From contig NC_135566.1 of NCBI RefSeq assembly GCF_964340395.1, positions 8,574,001-8,638,000 on the forward strand: a stretch of 64,000 nt of DNA, given 5' to 3'. Below the pieces are notes generated by a model. That model ran no database searches and was not told where the DNA came from. It saw only the letters and a list, made by a program, of their open reading frames with translations. Made by a program: the position numbers and the translations under genes. The DNA is from Glandiceps talaboti. Lineage: Eukaryota; Hemichordata; Enteropneusta; Spengelidae. Position 1 is the first letter of the stretch. Each line of letters starts with the position of its first letter. This document shows positions 45,044 through 57,531 of this stretch, piece by piece.

Positions 45044-47176
45044 ATGCGTACACAGGGACACAGGAATAGGTACTTATACTTGGTGTTACTCTCTCAGGAC
45101 AATTTGACATTTAACACTAACACAAAGCTTGAAATAAACAGTGCAGGGCACAAAGATTAATAGACATTTTAACACTAACACACAGCTTGCAATAAACAGT
45201 GCAGCTCATATAGACTACTAAACATCATATCTAGACTACTAAATTTATTTGAATCATTAGAAAATTGTAGCTGAAACAACTCATTTGGCTAAATCTGACT
45301 ATCAAGCATAGAAAATAAATATAAACAGTGAGATATCATATTGATAAATATGTGTTCTTAATTGCATCCACTGAATTGCTACAATGTTATAATTACTTTG
45401 TGCTTTTTAATTAAAATGTTACAATTTGAATCAAAATGTTTCAATTAGATATACATTGTAACCATCTCATTTACATAAAAAGTAGCAGATGATTCCAATC
45501 ACCTTGCTATTAATACACTCTCATTATTTGTGAGTTTAATTAACTGATGAAACCCTTACAACTTTCATACAATATGAGCATCACATTTACATTTACACCA
45601 TTAAAAACTATCATAGTGAGCCACTAATTGGACACTTATTGTATAGTTTGGAAATGGGCAGTATAAATGTGGTCCAGGGCAAGCCATAAAATACCTTTGA
45701 AAAGAGATAAAAGTTGACAAGGAATATTTTTAATTCTTAAATTTTTTTTAGATCACAACTTTTCCAGTTCATATTCATAAAAATTTGTTCCTGACACAAA
45801 GAAAGATGAGCAAATAATTCTGCAATACACAACACAAATATTTTTTTTAAATTTCATTTTAAATGTGATAAGTTCAAAGGTCAGAAACAATAAATGTATA
45901 CCATATTCTTCAACAATAACAGTAGGTTATCAATCATTCATTTTATGATAATTATAAACTTTATCATTTATCACATTGACTGTAAAGTTTGACATGTTTG
46001 TGTGACCTCGCAAGGCCTCTATGGAACTGGCTGAATTGACTGTAAATGAGACAGGCATGGCATGCTGAATTCCATTGAAAAAATACAAACGTTATATGAA
46101 TGCAAATGACAATGTACTAACTGACATGAGTGAAACTGACATCAGAAATTGACTAGGTCTGAAGATGTCATATGAACATGGCATGTCAATTTCATGTATT
46201 CTGATCATTGCAATTGACAAAAACATACATATCTTGATTTATTACAGCATAGCATAGTATATTAATTGGCACAAAACTATGTGTGAAATACACATAATCT
46301 ATAGCCAAAACAATACACACAAAACAAAATAAAAAAATAAATAATAATTAATAATAAATATTATTATTAATATGAAAATCTACCACAAATTAGCACACTA
46401 AAAAAAATATTACGAATTTTAAAACTGTGCATAGACTAATGGCATCTTTTTTTTTATACTGTGCTTGAAATGTCCCATACTTGGCCTACTAGCTATTCTG
46501 AGTGCCATGCGATATGAATATATTCATGAGATAAGGTGACAGACATGGTATACTCACCGGCACATATCTGTCGACTGCTCATTTCAATCATATCAATGTA
46601 ATTGGCGACTAAACCGGCGACGTTCAGGACGTTGCGAGCATAATATCGGACGAAATAATCCGTACGAAACAAGAAATCACATATTAGGAAAATTAAAGAT
46701 ATCAGACGTTTGTGAACCGGTGCTCTGTTGAATATTGACCATATGTAATTTACTGAATAGAAATCAATCAGGAAGTGCTTCTTTGGATTGGAAGGGTCAT
46801 ACTTCATTATCTTGGCCGAATTGTTATTCTTCTTGACCTTGGCAGGTTTGTACCCAATTGGTCCATTCGACGCCTTTGTCTTGGGTAACTTCACTGCAAC
46901 AATGTTAAAGTCTTCGTCGAGCCGTTTCTCGCCGTTCGCTCTATTATATTCGCTGACCGAACGACAATCAACAATGGATCTGATTCCGAGTTCCTGGAGC
47001 TTTTCGTAATCGTTCTCACAGATCAAGTCAGGACGAGAGGAGCGGTAGAGTTTTCCGTTGCCCTTGTCTCTATTTTCAGGGTATACCTGTCGAAAATTTG
47101 GAATGGACGACAAGTTGATAACCCCTGACGCGTCCAGAACGGAACCGGCATCCCCTGATCCATTGACGTCCGCCAT
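40909..47176 (-). CDS. IphP/Y_phosphatase3-type tyrosine-protein phosphatase (4 exons)
   Basis: Exons 46558-47176, 44493-44641, 42161-42285 and 40909-40996 join in phase to 326 aa. The start ATG has a strong context (gatcATGGCGG). The N-terminal part reads LSSIPNFRQVYP, then GKLYRSSRPD, then LGIRSIVDCRSVSEY: the NFRD / YRS / IRTVIDLR signatures of PF13350-type phosphatases. Exon 2 carries the catalytic loop NCAHGKDRTG (Cys223, Arg229) followed by DYSLSQ. The C-terminus YGSMEGYLESIGFTKEDQLKLK fits the family's YL..G.....L..L end. A hydrophobic, Tyr-rich segment (about 145-200) precedes the active site. It should hydrolyse phosphotyrosine or related phosphoesters. The substrate is unknown. No human orthologue comes to mind; relatives are bacterial, fungal and invertebrate. 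Confidence 0.85.
44230..44259. repeat. (TA)n microsatellite
   Basis: About 26 bases of alternating TA within the phosphatase intron. Confidence 0.85.
44368..44482 (-). repeat. Dispersed repeat, inverted relative of 30012-30125
   Basis: Reverse complement aligns with 30012-30125 (see that entry). It lies just 3' of the catalytic-loop exon of the phosphatase gene, beginning 10 nt past the exon's donor. Confidence 0.75.
44780..45041. repeat. C-run / CA minisatellite ending in a long (CA)n
   Basis: About four units of the form poly-C, (CA)n, ATGTGTACAGGGACAGGTA repeat at roughly 60-bp spacing, ending in about 60 bases of pure CA. It lies in phosphatase intron 1, about 140 bp upstream of the catalytic exon's acceptor side. 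Confidence 0.88.
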
Positions 47177-47334
47177 GATCGAAAGTGATATACATATGTG
47201 ACTGAACTATACGATATAGGAAGGACGGTAGCTGGCGCTGTGCCGTATGCACTGATGGAGTCCCTGGTACTAAATATCTGCTTACATTAAGTTACAATCG
47301 ACATATCTGTGATCTTGCATAACCTCAACACACG

Positions 47335-47387
<53 letters not shown>
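47335..47387. repeat. (TTG)n microsatellite
   Basis: About 17 TTG units, 160 bp upstream of the phosphatase start codon (minus-strand CAA repeat), so in or near its promoter. Confidence 0.95.
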
Positions 47388-47388
<1 letters not shown>

Positions 47389-48150
47389 TCAGTCTAGAAC
47401 TCGACAATCTTTTTCGGCAATGTTTAGGTATTTTCATTTACGGTTTCTAGTATTAAGTTTATAGGCCAGTGAGCGAAAATCACTAGACTACCACCAACCA
47501 ATGTTTGGTCCTCGGTGGTGTGAGATGTCATAAAAACTGTTTCTTCCCGTAAACTGTTACCATGGTTACTCTGATTTATGTGGATGGTCTAAAGAAATTA
47601 AATGCAGAGAAATGTGAAGAAGAAATGTGCCTGTATTGTAAACAGATAGAGTAAAGTTTGAAACCGTTTGTACAAACCGGTAGGGAATAGATTTAGGTGT
47701 CACTCGCGCTCGAACAAATTCGTTTAACTTGGCAACATGACTTGTAATTATAAGCTTCACACACAGGTACGGCCTCAAGTTGATATGTATACAATTTGTC
47801 CATTGCAAGATTTTGTTTTGGATTAATTATTGGTAACTAATATGTGTTGATTTTTTTTTATTATCGGCCAAATATATCAATATTATCGGTATTTTGTTAT
47901 ATATTCTTAAACATATCTCGGGTAACAACTGTCTGTGGACCAAAGTACTAGATTCCTACACTGGTACAAGAAACCAGTACAAAAGAATGCATGTGAAGCC
48001 CAAACGCGAATTCAATTTTTGATCCCTTTGACAAACTTGTTTCTGACAAATACAAATACATGTAAAATTGGTAGGTATTGAAACATGTGTTAAAAGTATA
48101 CTAGTAGCAGCATGTCTTGTCACCTGTGAATCATAATAATACATAAAAAA

Positions 48151-48151
<1 letters not shown>

Positions 48152-48221
<70 letters not shown>
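48152..48221. repeat. (AATC)n microsatellite
   Basis: About 17 units of AATC; short further runs of the same unit at 48802 and 57399. Confidence 0.95.
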
Positions 48222-48222
<1 letters not shown>

Positions 48223-49602
48223 GTTGGGATATTGACCGATTAGTCTCGAAAAGTATTACCAATGGGGAATTGAAACTATGGACTCGATAAAAACAAATAG
48301 CTAGTAAGTGTTATAAATGGTTTGAGGGCGCTGTCCCCTAAGCCTCTGTCCAAGTAGATCAGTGGTAATCTTGCACAGACAAGTAAGAAGATCTTCTTAC
48401 CTGTGTAATCTTGTGAGTATCACCCACACCTGTAGTGATTAAGAGTACCTCTGTTTGGGCCCCAGTCGCTTTTAGAGTAAGCAGAATAGCCCGGAGAATA
48501 GCCCGACGGGTCTAACGGCTAGACTAGCTATAGTTTATTGGCGGACAATAACAATTGTTCACCTGTATGTGGTAAAACGCACTACAAGTACGAAGAACTT
48601 TTTCATTAATGAAAGCACGACTATCTAATTATGAATATCTATAATTATATTCCAACAAAGTTGTATTCTGCACGTTACAAGGTCCTCGACCACTCACATT
48701 TAGCTCGTCAATTATCGCGCCATTTTCCATATATAGTATAACTATTAATTAAGACATTGAATATGTTGTAACCCTGACAACCAATGCTTTCTGATGTAGA
48801 CAATCAATCAATCAATCATTAACAAACTGTTTATCATATGGATAACGATGCAAAATGCTGACACTGTGTTTGTTTGTTATGTACGGGATAAGCAATCATC
48901 GATGGTATCCTCTTCGCTATCTCTAGATTGCACCTATGAAAAACTGTTGTCACGACTGATTATTTCTATCTACCAAACAGTCCGGATTATAACATCGGAT
49001 AAAAAAACAAGACTGGTTTACTTTAGTAACATTTTTGTAATAAAACAGCGTAAGTTGCTAACGATCATTGACGCTTGTCTAGTGTCTGTGATGTCGTTAC
49101 CTTACCACCCATCCTTAATAATGGAATTCTCATCAACTGGTCTTATAAACGGTGTCGATTAATTTTTATCATTTCATTGGGTCTAAAATAAGGGTCGGTC
49201 TGGTCATGAGTGCCTAGAATCAAGAGGACTGGCGACAGCAAAATTCCCTACTTGACTGGACTATAGGCTAGGTCATGAGAAACATTGAAATAACATAGCC
49301 GCCCTAAAATATTTAGGATGGCAATTAGAATGTAGTGTTACATGTAAAGATTTTTTGTCGAGCTAAGTCGATGATCTTTTTTCAGTGGCATGATTTATAA
49401 TTTGTACGCCTATGTTGATATTTCGTACGTAGAAAGCACACATAACTAAGGAGTCAAACTTTGGCTTGTCATCCGTTCAGTTGAGAGAATCTAGTCCTCA
49501 TCCGTGCTCTTAGTTAGTACCTCGTTATGGTAGCACAACATGGTTTCCATCATACTCATCTCTCGTGTCAGTCAGCCAGCCACGGCAGTCATTATACAAC
49601 GC

Positions 49603-49703
49603 GACTCCTGTTTACAGACGGAGTACGGGATCGGACTCGTATCGGGAGGGAGGGGAACATGGATCAGAATCGAGTCCCGACTTACTCCGTCTGCAAGCTG
49701 GAT
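49603..49703. mobile_element. MITE, TAGTCCTGCTTGCAGACGG family, copy 2
   Basis: ACTCCTGTTTACAGACGGAG at the left and ACTCCGTCTGCAAGCTGGA at the right. The interior shares GGATCRGACTCG and GAATCGAGTCCCGACTTA with the copy at 22205. No clear target duplication. Confidence 0.7.
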
Positions 49704-50686
49704 TCTCATCATTGTAAACTGCAGACCCTTTTACGGCACTGTCCAAGCTATAGCTTTATCGATTATTTTGCGACAGCAGAAAATATGTTTGCGAGAAATT
49801 CAATATGGATTCTCTGAGTTATCGATGTCTGAAGTGATGTACAGAAAATTGAGACAGGAACAAAACAAGACGATGGTGGAAATAGTAGCAGTTATATTCC
49901 GCCCACCACCACCCACCCACCCACTACCTGAACTACTACTACACACCTAGCAGACGACCGTGACAAGTGGTTTTACTAGTAAGATAGCATAACAGTGGTC
50001 ATGGCTGACGAGCTAATAATTGTTCATACCTCTGAGTGGGCTAATATCCGTTTCCCTGTCATTCATTCTCTTTTCAATTTACGAAAAATGGTAGAAATGA
50101 ATCTGAATACCATCGTGAACCACAGAGCACCAGACACAAAGTCACCGAAGTTGGTCATGAATTGAAACACCGGATGTTATTTGGATCCGTTCCAGCGCGC
50201 GCACTTGCATCCTACTTTGAATTTTTGGTATATGAATATTAATAACCCAAGACCACTCGTGCAAAACAATCGCTCAGGCCACTTCACCCATTATGCCGCC
50301 AAAGCAAAGGTAATTCCCTAATTTTGTTTGTTTTGTAAACCCTTCTTGTGGACTTAACATGCCATGTTAGAATTTTAAGTGTGTACACTTTCGTATGAGA
50401 TATTTTCGTCCACTTTTTTTCTAAAACTTGTGACTTTTGAGTTGAGTTGTTGTTGTTGTCCAACATGCAAGGCGACAATGCCAAGGCATGGCACTACACT
50501 TCGCTCAGGTTCAATTTTTCAAGTACTTGTCTGTCTCAGTTGAGACCAAGGAGGCTTATTGAAAACCTGTGTTTGTTAATTTTTTTTATTATGACGTTAT
50601 TCGAAAAACAATCTGTATTATCGTCGATATCATCGTCGTTAAAACCACAGCCTCTTTTACACACCGTCCTAACACATCGCCAAGAG

Positions 50687-50780
50687 TAGTTCTGCTTGTA
50701 GACGACGCGGCCGCGGTGCACGTGTTTCGTTCAACACCGGAGAAGGAAGAGACGACCTATTCCGTATGCAAGCAGGACTA
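50687..50780. mobile_element. MITE, TAGTCCTGCTTGCAGACGG family, copy 3 (94 bp)
   Basis: Inverted ends TAGTTCTGCTTGTAGACG and CGTATGCAAGCAGGACTA. Flanks CGCCAAGAG (50678-50686) and CGCCGAGAT (50781-50789) match at 7 of 9, a likely decayed 9-bp duplication. The interior is GC-rich, with a NotI-like GCGGCCGC. Confidence 0.7.
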
Positions 50781-50942
50781 CGCCGAGATATTTCGCAGTG
50801 ATGCGGAAGAAATAACAGCTTTGGTTTGCAGAATGCGCTGATATAGGGTATATACACGATAGAATTGAATTGCATTTTGTAATTGTAAACCAAAAAATAC
50901 ACACTAACACTGCCATAACAGCCCCCCCCCCCCCCCCCAGTC

Positions 50943-51032
50943 TAGCTCTGGATTTATACGCTGCGAGGTTTCGACACGTCTTCTCCCACGAGAAGACGTG
51001 TTGAAACACCGTAGCGTATAAATCCAGAGCTA
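50943..51032. mobile_element. TA-flanked perfect-hairpin MITE, first of a pair
   Basis: Arms of about 43 bp, starting TAGCTCTGGATTTATACGC and ending GCGTATAAATCCAGAGCTA, with TTTCGACACGTCTTCTC pairing against GAGAAGACGTGTTGAAA. The tip is only a few bases. Its last two bases, TA, are also the first two of the next element, as expected for TA target duplications (Tc1/mariner-type). Confidence 0.85.
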
Positions 51033-51128
51033 GCTCTGTATGTATACGCTTATGGGGTTTCGACACGTCTTCTCCCCTCTGAGGAGAGAAGACGTGTCGA
51101 AACCCCGTAACTTATACATCCAGAACTA
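51031..51128. mobile_element. TA-flanked perfect-hairpin MITE, second of the pair
   Basis: Same family as the preceding element. The left arm is TAGCTCTGTATGTATACGC and the right arm ends TATACATCCAGAACTA; the core GGGGTTTCGACACGTCTTC is perfectly inverted. 98 bp, abutting the first element through a shared TA. Confidence 0.85.
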
Positions 51129-51145
51129 CCCCTAGTCCCGGCCCC

Positions 51146-51213
51146 TAGTCCTGCTTGCCAATTGTGTATGGAGTAAGTCGTCCCGAAACGCGTGCACCGT
51201 CTGCAAACAGGCA
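51146..51213. mobile_element. MITE, TAGTCCTGCTTGCAGACGG family, truncated copy 4
   Basis: Begins TAGTCCTGCTTGCCAATTG and ends CGTCTGCAAACAGGC, with the middle shortened. It lies 18 bp beyond the twin hairpins. Confidence 0.55.
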
Positions 51214-51814
51214 CCGTCTGCCCCCCCCCCCCATAACATGCTGATCTTTCACGCCATGCTGTATTGTCTTCGCCACTCATGGTGACTCAGGTACATACAC
51301 ACTGTCTGATATAGAATTAGTTCTGAATTGCGCATTTTCACCCGGCATTTTCATCATTTTTATGATCACTGGTGTGGCCGAAAAACTCCCGAGTCGAAAT
51401 ATAGGCCTACGTATAGATTCTGCAAAACATTGAAATCGTACAGTCGACCGTTCGGCTTGTAATTCAATCAGCAGTACAATCGTCATCATTTGCACCATGC
51501 GGTCCGAGTCGTCAAAATCATCGATGAAGTTTTCAATGCCTAAATCACTGAACTATGCAACATGGTAGAAGTAATCAATACTGTACCTGTTAATCACAAT
51601 ATTATACATTTTGTTTTAATTTTGCCAATGCTTCTCGGAATGGAACTTCAAAATATAGAGGTTTCTTCGGAAAGTAACGATAATAGCTAAGCTGTGCCAA
51701 AGTTCACATTCTTACATCAGGAAATGAAAGTGTCTCAACACGTCACAAAACTACGACAACAGCTTTCGACACGGAACGGAAACGGAACGCCTATCAACCA
51801 TAGACATTACGGAT

Positions 51815-51818
51815 GTCA

Positions 51819-51868
<50 letters not shown>

Positions 51869-51912
51869 TGTCTCTGTCTCTCTCACTCTCTCTGTCACTC
51901 CCTCTCTCCTCT

Positions 51913-51996
<84 letters not shown>
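51815..51996. repeat. (CTGT)n then (CT)n compound microsatellite
   Basis: CTGT for about 52 bases, an impure CT/CTC tract, then about 78 bases of pure CT. Confidence 0.95.
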
Positions 51997-51999
<3 letters not shown>

Positions 52000-54900
52000 C
52001 TCAATCTCCTGTTTATCTACCTAAATATGCAAAAATAAAGTACTGTAACAGTTGCCTTTTTCAAAGCGACAAGAGAATTTATTAAAGTATTTTCCTGTTC
52101 CCACTTTGGCCCTAACATCATTTATACATCAATACATATTACAGGCCATATTTCATAATCTCACATAGCATACTGATTAATTAAAAAATCCAAAAAATTT
52201 AAGAAAGAAAAATTATATTAAATTTCAAAACAAAGTCCACGAAGTGCGTTCCATGGCGTTTGGTACCTTCAGTTGATAAAGTAGTTTCAGTCACGTGTCT
52301 ACCCAGTGATGGCCAGTGATGGTTTTAGATATCAACACATCACAGCGTACACTGTGTAGATATACATGATAAAGATGAGGTCATATGAGGTCAACCCAAC
52401 TACTGAGAGTGCACATTCTGATATAATCACGACTGCATTATTGACATTTTCTTGACATTATCCCACACGTCACCAAAATCTAAATACATGCTGCAACATC
52501 TCCATCCGTCTCTCGCTCGTTCACCCAATGTCTCTTTCGTTGACATACAACACAGTCGGTGAATCCGGGCTTCGTTTACAGCGCTTCCCAGTGATGGTTT
52601 TGAATGTCTTGCATATTTTCCATCAACCGCTTTAGTACTTGGCGCATTGCCAGTAACGTGGACTCATCGCGACCCCCTCTTTATTATGATAATGTTTGGG
52701 AGGAGAAGGGGCGGGTTTGGACAATGTAATTCTTAGTCTTACGAAAGGTTGGCCATACAAACCCGTGTCGTCTAGATCTATCTTAGCTTAGGGTGGATTT
52801 CTCAACGATTTTTTTCTGTGAGCGTGGAAAGAGCATTTAGATCCCTCGATTTGCACCGAAAGCGCCATCAACTTAGATCCCCTGACATGTTATGCTTACA
52901 TCCCGGTGTTTTACACCATCCCTTCCCTCGGGGTGCGTGGTTTTATTAGTCTTGCTCGTGCAACCATTAAAGAAACAAATGGTTGTCGTGCTCGACAAAA
53001 AGCCGAACACTGCTAGATTGGATCGTCAGGTTCGACAAAATCTTATTTTTATCATCTGTTTTTGGTTTATTGTGTAATACCATCATCATACACATGTAAG
53101 TTTGCGTCATCTCAAATAAAAGAAATTAAGTTTAGTATATAAAGACTTGTGTAATTAGATGCTCCTGTCAGCCCTCACCCGAACATGTACAGACGCTCTC
53201 CAAGTGTGCGGGTCACAGTGACGCGTTCTAAGGCCGCGGATGACGCGGTTGAACGTCGGAAGCTGATGTCAGTGTTGGATGGTATCCAGGGCATGCATTG
53301 TCGGGTTGACAGCGGACACTGAGAAGCTCTCTCAGACCGATTGTTGTTTAGAGTTCACGTGCGTATCACAGAATCGTGTACAACCATTGTTGAGGTGACA
53401 ACAAGAGAACACATTTGATCTCGTTTTCCGTCGACTTCTTGGTGCGCATTCTACTACTACCTACATGTTCTGTGAGATTTCCTGATTGGAGGAATTTTGG
53501 GCAATCGTTTTCACAGCTGATCAACCATTCGTGGCTTGAGGTCTCTCCCGGATACTGGTAAGTTATACACAGGTTAAAGCTTACAAGGGACAGTGGGTCA
53601 GAAGTTACTGAGGCTTGAGACAACTACTTTTAAACCATAGCTGTTCGGATGATAAGAAACCAGACATGCAAGTCAAGGACCTACTAATTCATGACCCATT
53701 TCACCCAACTTTGCTTGGATCGTCCGCCTTGGTTAACGATTCTCAAGTTTCAAGTGCGTATGTCATATGCAGGCATGTATATATGCAGTAAACGATCAAC
53801 CTGATTTTTCTTTTTACAACTGCGAGTATAAACTGTTTGTTTGACCCCTACTCTAGTATTATTCGTTTCAAGATGTGCTTAGTTGTTTTTTTGTAATGAC
53901 ATGCTTGACGTCTGCTGTTGTTGTGGGTTTTATCGTCGACTTCCTTTAGTGTTATTGGTCTGTTGCCTTTCTCTATGGAAAGTCACCCAATATTGAATTG
54001 CTATTGTCACCACCATACCAGACTTGTGTTGGCTCTGAGGGAGCACCATGTGCACGACCAGACATTCCGAGGCGTTGATAGAAAAGTCTGAAGTGAGACA
54101 CCATACAGCGCCCTTTCAATACACCTCACATATTCTTTCCCGCCTAATTATGCAAACTAGACATTCTTGTTTTTTCTGTAACTTTTTGATGAATTCCAGG
54201 AATATTTTAAACATTGTTTAAAAAAAAGAATACATTCAACAGTGGAATTATACCAAAACACAATCTTGAAAGAATGTGGATATTGGCGAAATTGGATCTT
54301 TTTGATTTGGGTTATAAATACTTTTTATTGTAAAACGTAGTTAACTACTGCCGCACTTAGTATTGTCAGTTTGTAGAAGGAAGGATTGTTGGCAAGAGTG
54401 TAAGGTCAGCAATTAAGTAGTCTGTCCTATTACCAATATCGGACACTTCACTAAATGTACTGGACAAATCATCACGATTTCAGTAGGTTTTTTTACATTA
54501 AAATACCAACACGGTTCGGAAAACAGTCTGCGATGTTCTTTTTGTTGATATCAACAATTAAAGCCGACAAGTGCGGGCTATTCGTCAATATTTGAAAGTG
54601 AAAAGTGTGATTACCTTACTTAGAGTGTAACCCAGTAACGCTGAAGGGCTTCAGTATAACAAGGCTGAAATCGTTCAAACTCCTTTGTAATGCATACACC
54701 TCTATTACGTTCCATTCAACTTACAAATAGACTTGGTCTGCCCTGAGGTGACCCGAAAAAGAACTCTCAATAGACTACCCCTTCTAGATTAAGATTGCTT
54801 AAAGGGCGGTGCAGCGGTTCAACAGACAATATCGTGCGTACATGTCACCGCCTTTTGAAATCTCCTTGAAAGGAAAATCGGACGATTCAACACAAACTCA

Positions 54901-55471
54901 TCCGTTTTACCGTGAAGTCTTTACAATCGACATGACACCATCAAACATCACTTTTGTGTTCATGTTTGATCTATTCATCAACAAAGTTTGTCGAATTTAC
55001 GGCATCTCTTAAATAGCCTGTTTTGTGAACATAAAATTCAGACATACATGACCTTTCATCTTTCAGTGAAAATGATGTCGATTGGCACCAAGGCGGCACT
55101 CAATTAATGCCCTAATTACACACTACCGTATATAGACCCCCACGACTATAAATCGAAGCAATTATGAACTATAAAACGGACTCGGCCGTGAACTTAAATA
55201 TTCACCAACCATCAAAACGCTTTTATACATAAGTACTTGAAAGGTTAGTGAGTCAATCAAATCAAAGCTATACAGTTATACAGGAGAAAATATATAAGAA
55301 ATAGGAATTGTCACAAACGTTATATATGTATATCAGGACGTTGTTGTTGTTGTTACTGTTATCAGCTTCAGTGCATAGATATACTAGTAATTCATTGGCA
55401 GTACAGGGTTGAAATCACAGGGAAAAAAACACTTGCCCGCTAATCTATTCTTGGGACTCATAACGTAACAG

Positions 55472-55619
55472 AACTGTTCGCAAGTTGATATATGAATTAT
55501 TCACGTTTTTTATCATAAGAATCACATTATGAACATATTATCATATTATGTTCATAATGCTTCATACTGGTTAATATGGTGGACATAAAGAAAATTCATA
55601 TATCAACCTGCGAACAGTT
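55472..55619. mobile_element. Foldback element with 27-bp inverted ends
   Basis: AACTGTTCGCAAGTTGATAT continues for 27 bp and is inverted at the right end (ATATCAACCTGCGAACAGTT) with one mismatch. An inner palindrome (CATTATGAACATA / TATGTTCATAATG) sits in the middle. 148 bp, non-coding. No target duplication recognised. Confidence 0.75.
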
Positions 55620-56010
55620 TCAATTCACATCTTCATATTCTATAAATATATGAACTTTAAAATTATTCTATAAAAGTACAAATATTTGGCACGAGACCAC
55701 TGTGTCTAACCCTAACAGCAAGGACACTAGTAATTACCAGTATATCAGTGTCATCTAATTATCATATCATATGTCATATATCACATCGTATTACGTCAAA
55801 TCACACTACACTGTATTACATTACATCACATCACGTCATATCATATATCATATATGTTGCTATATGCTTGGTAAGATAATATTATATATATATATATGAA
55901 AATTGAGGAAAGATTTTTACCATGCGTCTACCATGCGGGTTGAGGATAAAATCTTTTCAATTTTTATTTCATTTCAAATATTTGGATGAGTTTCTTTGTG
56001 TCTTACTGAA

Positions 56011-56017
<7 letters not shown>

Positions 56018-56070
<53 letters not shown>
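56018..56070. repeat. (TA)n microsatellite
   Basis: About 52 bases of alternating TA. Shorter TA runs follow at 56132-56165. Confidence 0.93.
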
Positions 56071-56074
<4 letters not shown>

Positions 56075-57405
56075 TCCGAATCAAACTTTATTTGGCAATG
56101 ATCGCTATTAATAGATTGTCAGTATCATTTTATATATATATATATATGGTATATTATATATATAGTGTGTGTGTGTATGTGTGTACACACATACATTTGT
56201 CCAGCTGTTGCCTTCTGTATTGTCACTCGATCGTATAGTAATTTAGGATATTATATCTGAACCATGGCACTATGCCTGTCATTGACAGATAACAATCGGG
56301 CATGGAATTCCTTTTGTATTTTGATATTTTTAAGTTCGTTGTAAGATTTGGACTTACTATCTGACGAAATTATTTCCTTCTACCCATCCACCCTTCCTTC
56401 CTTCCTTCCTTAAAGTTAAAGTGAGAGAAATCTTGTTTGTAAGTAGTGTACAAAGACTATGATCCCATAGACTAAACGTTGCCCGTACCGCGTACCCAAT
56501 ATCTTCCCATCATCAAGTAGACAGATTCGAGGCATATGGTGTATACTACACATTGATGGAAGGAGACAGACAACATTGAAACCTGAGACAGCAACTAACA
56601 CATTATCTGGATGCCGTTGATCTAGAAACATGGAACGACCTTGGCAACACTACATCATCCATGTAAGGACACAAACAAACGTCAGTAAAGTGTCTTCGTG
56701 ATCTCAACAAGGTCGCTATACATATATCATATGTTTAATACTAGGTTTCATAGACCTTGGTTTAATGCATACAACGTAAACTTTCGATACTGAAACATAA
56801 ACTTGTCAAACTGTTGGATTAAAATGAAAGCGTTGATGTGGTCCAGATATACTGGGTCAAAATGATCTAGAATGAATCAACTCGTTGTAGCCATCTGCAG
56901 TTAGTTTTAGAAACAATTTGAAATGTAACAGGTTTTGGGGGTGGAGTGTGCTGGTTGTAAAATTTGTAATACAATATTTTAATGCAATGTTATGATATGA
57001 TAGCTTCCAAGTTCCATTTTCGACGACTGCATAACTTCCACTGGTGTTTGCGTCTTTTTATTTGTTTGCTGCCGCCGCCGCCACTGCTGTTTTTTGTTTG
57101 TGTGTTTGTTTGTTTGTTTGTTTGTGTGTTGTATTGTCAGAACAAGTTATCTTTGACTGGTCATTCCTTTATTTTGACACGTTACGTTATATATAGTGCA
57201 ATTTGAAAATCGTGTGTTGGCAATCAGCGCTATAATTGGAAAATCTCCGAGTGCAAATATAAAGAGTACTTTGGTATATTTTCTCTTGTGATGGGTTCAT
57301 TTTATTTATCTACAATGAAAGCATCTACTAAATGAAGACAAGCCAAGGTCCTGAATCGACAACCACATAACTTTATGGGGTTTGCGTATTCTATTAATCA
57401 ATCAA

Positions 57406-57531
<126 letters not shown>

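Noticed and set aside
49527-49950. Overlapping 96- and 136-codon frames
   Set aside because: They run through a MITE copy (49603-49703) and show no conserved motif.
54809-55012. 67-codon plus-strand frame
   Set aside because: No homology recognised, poor start context and no splice partners.
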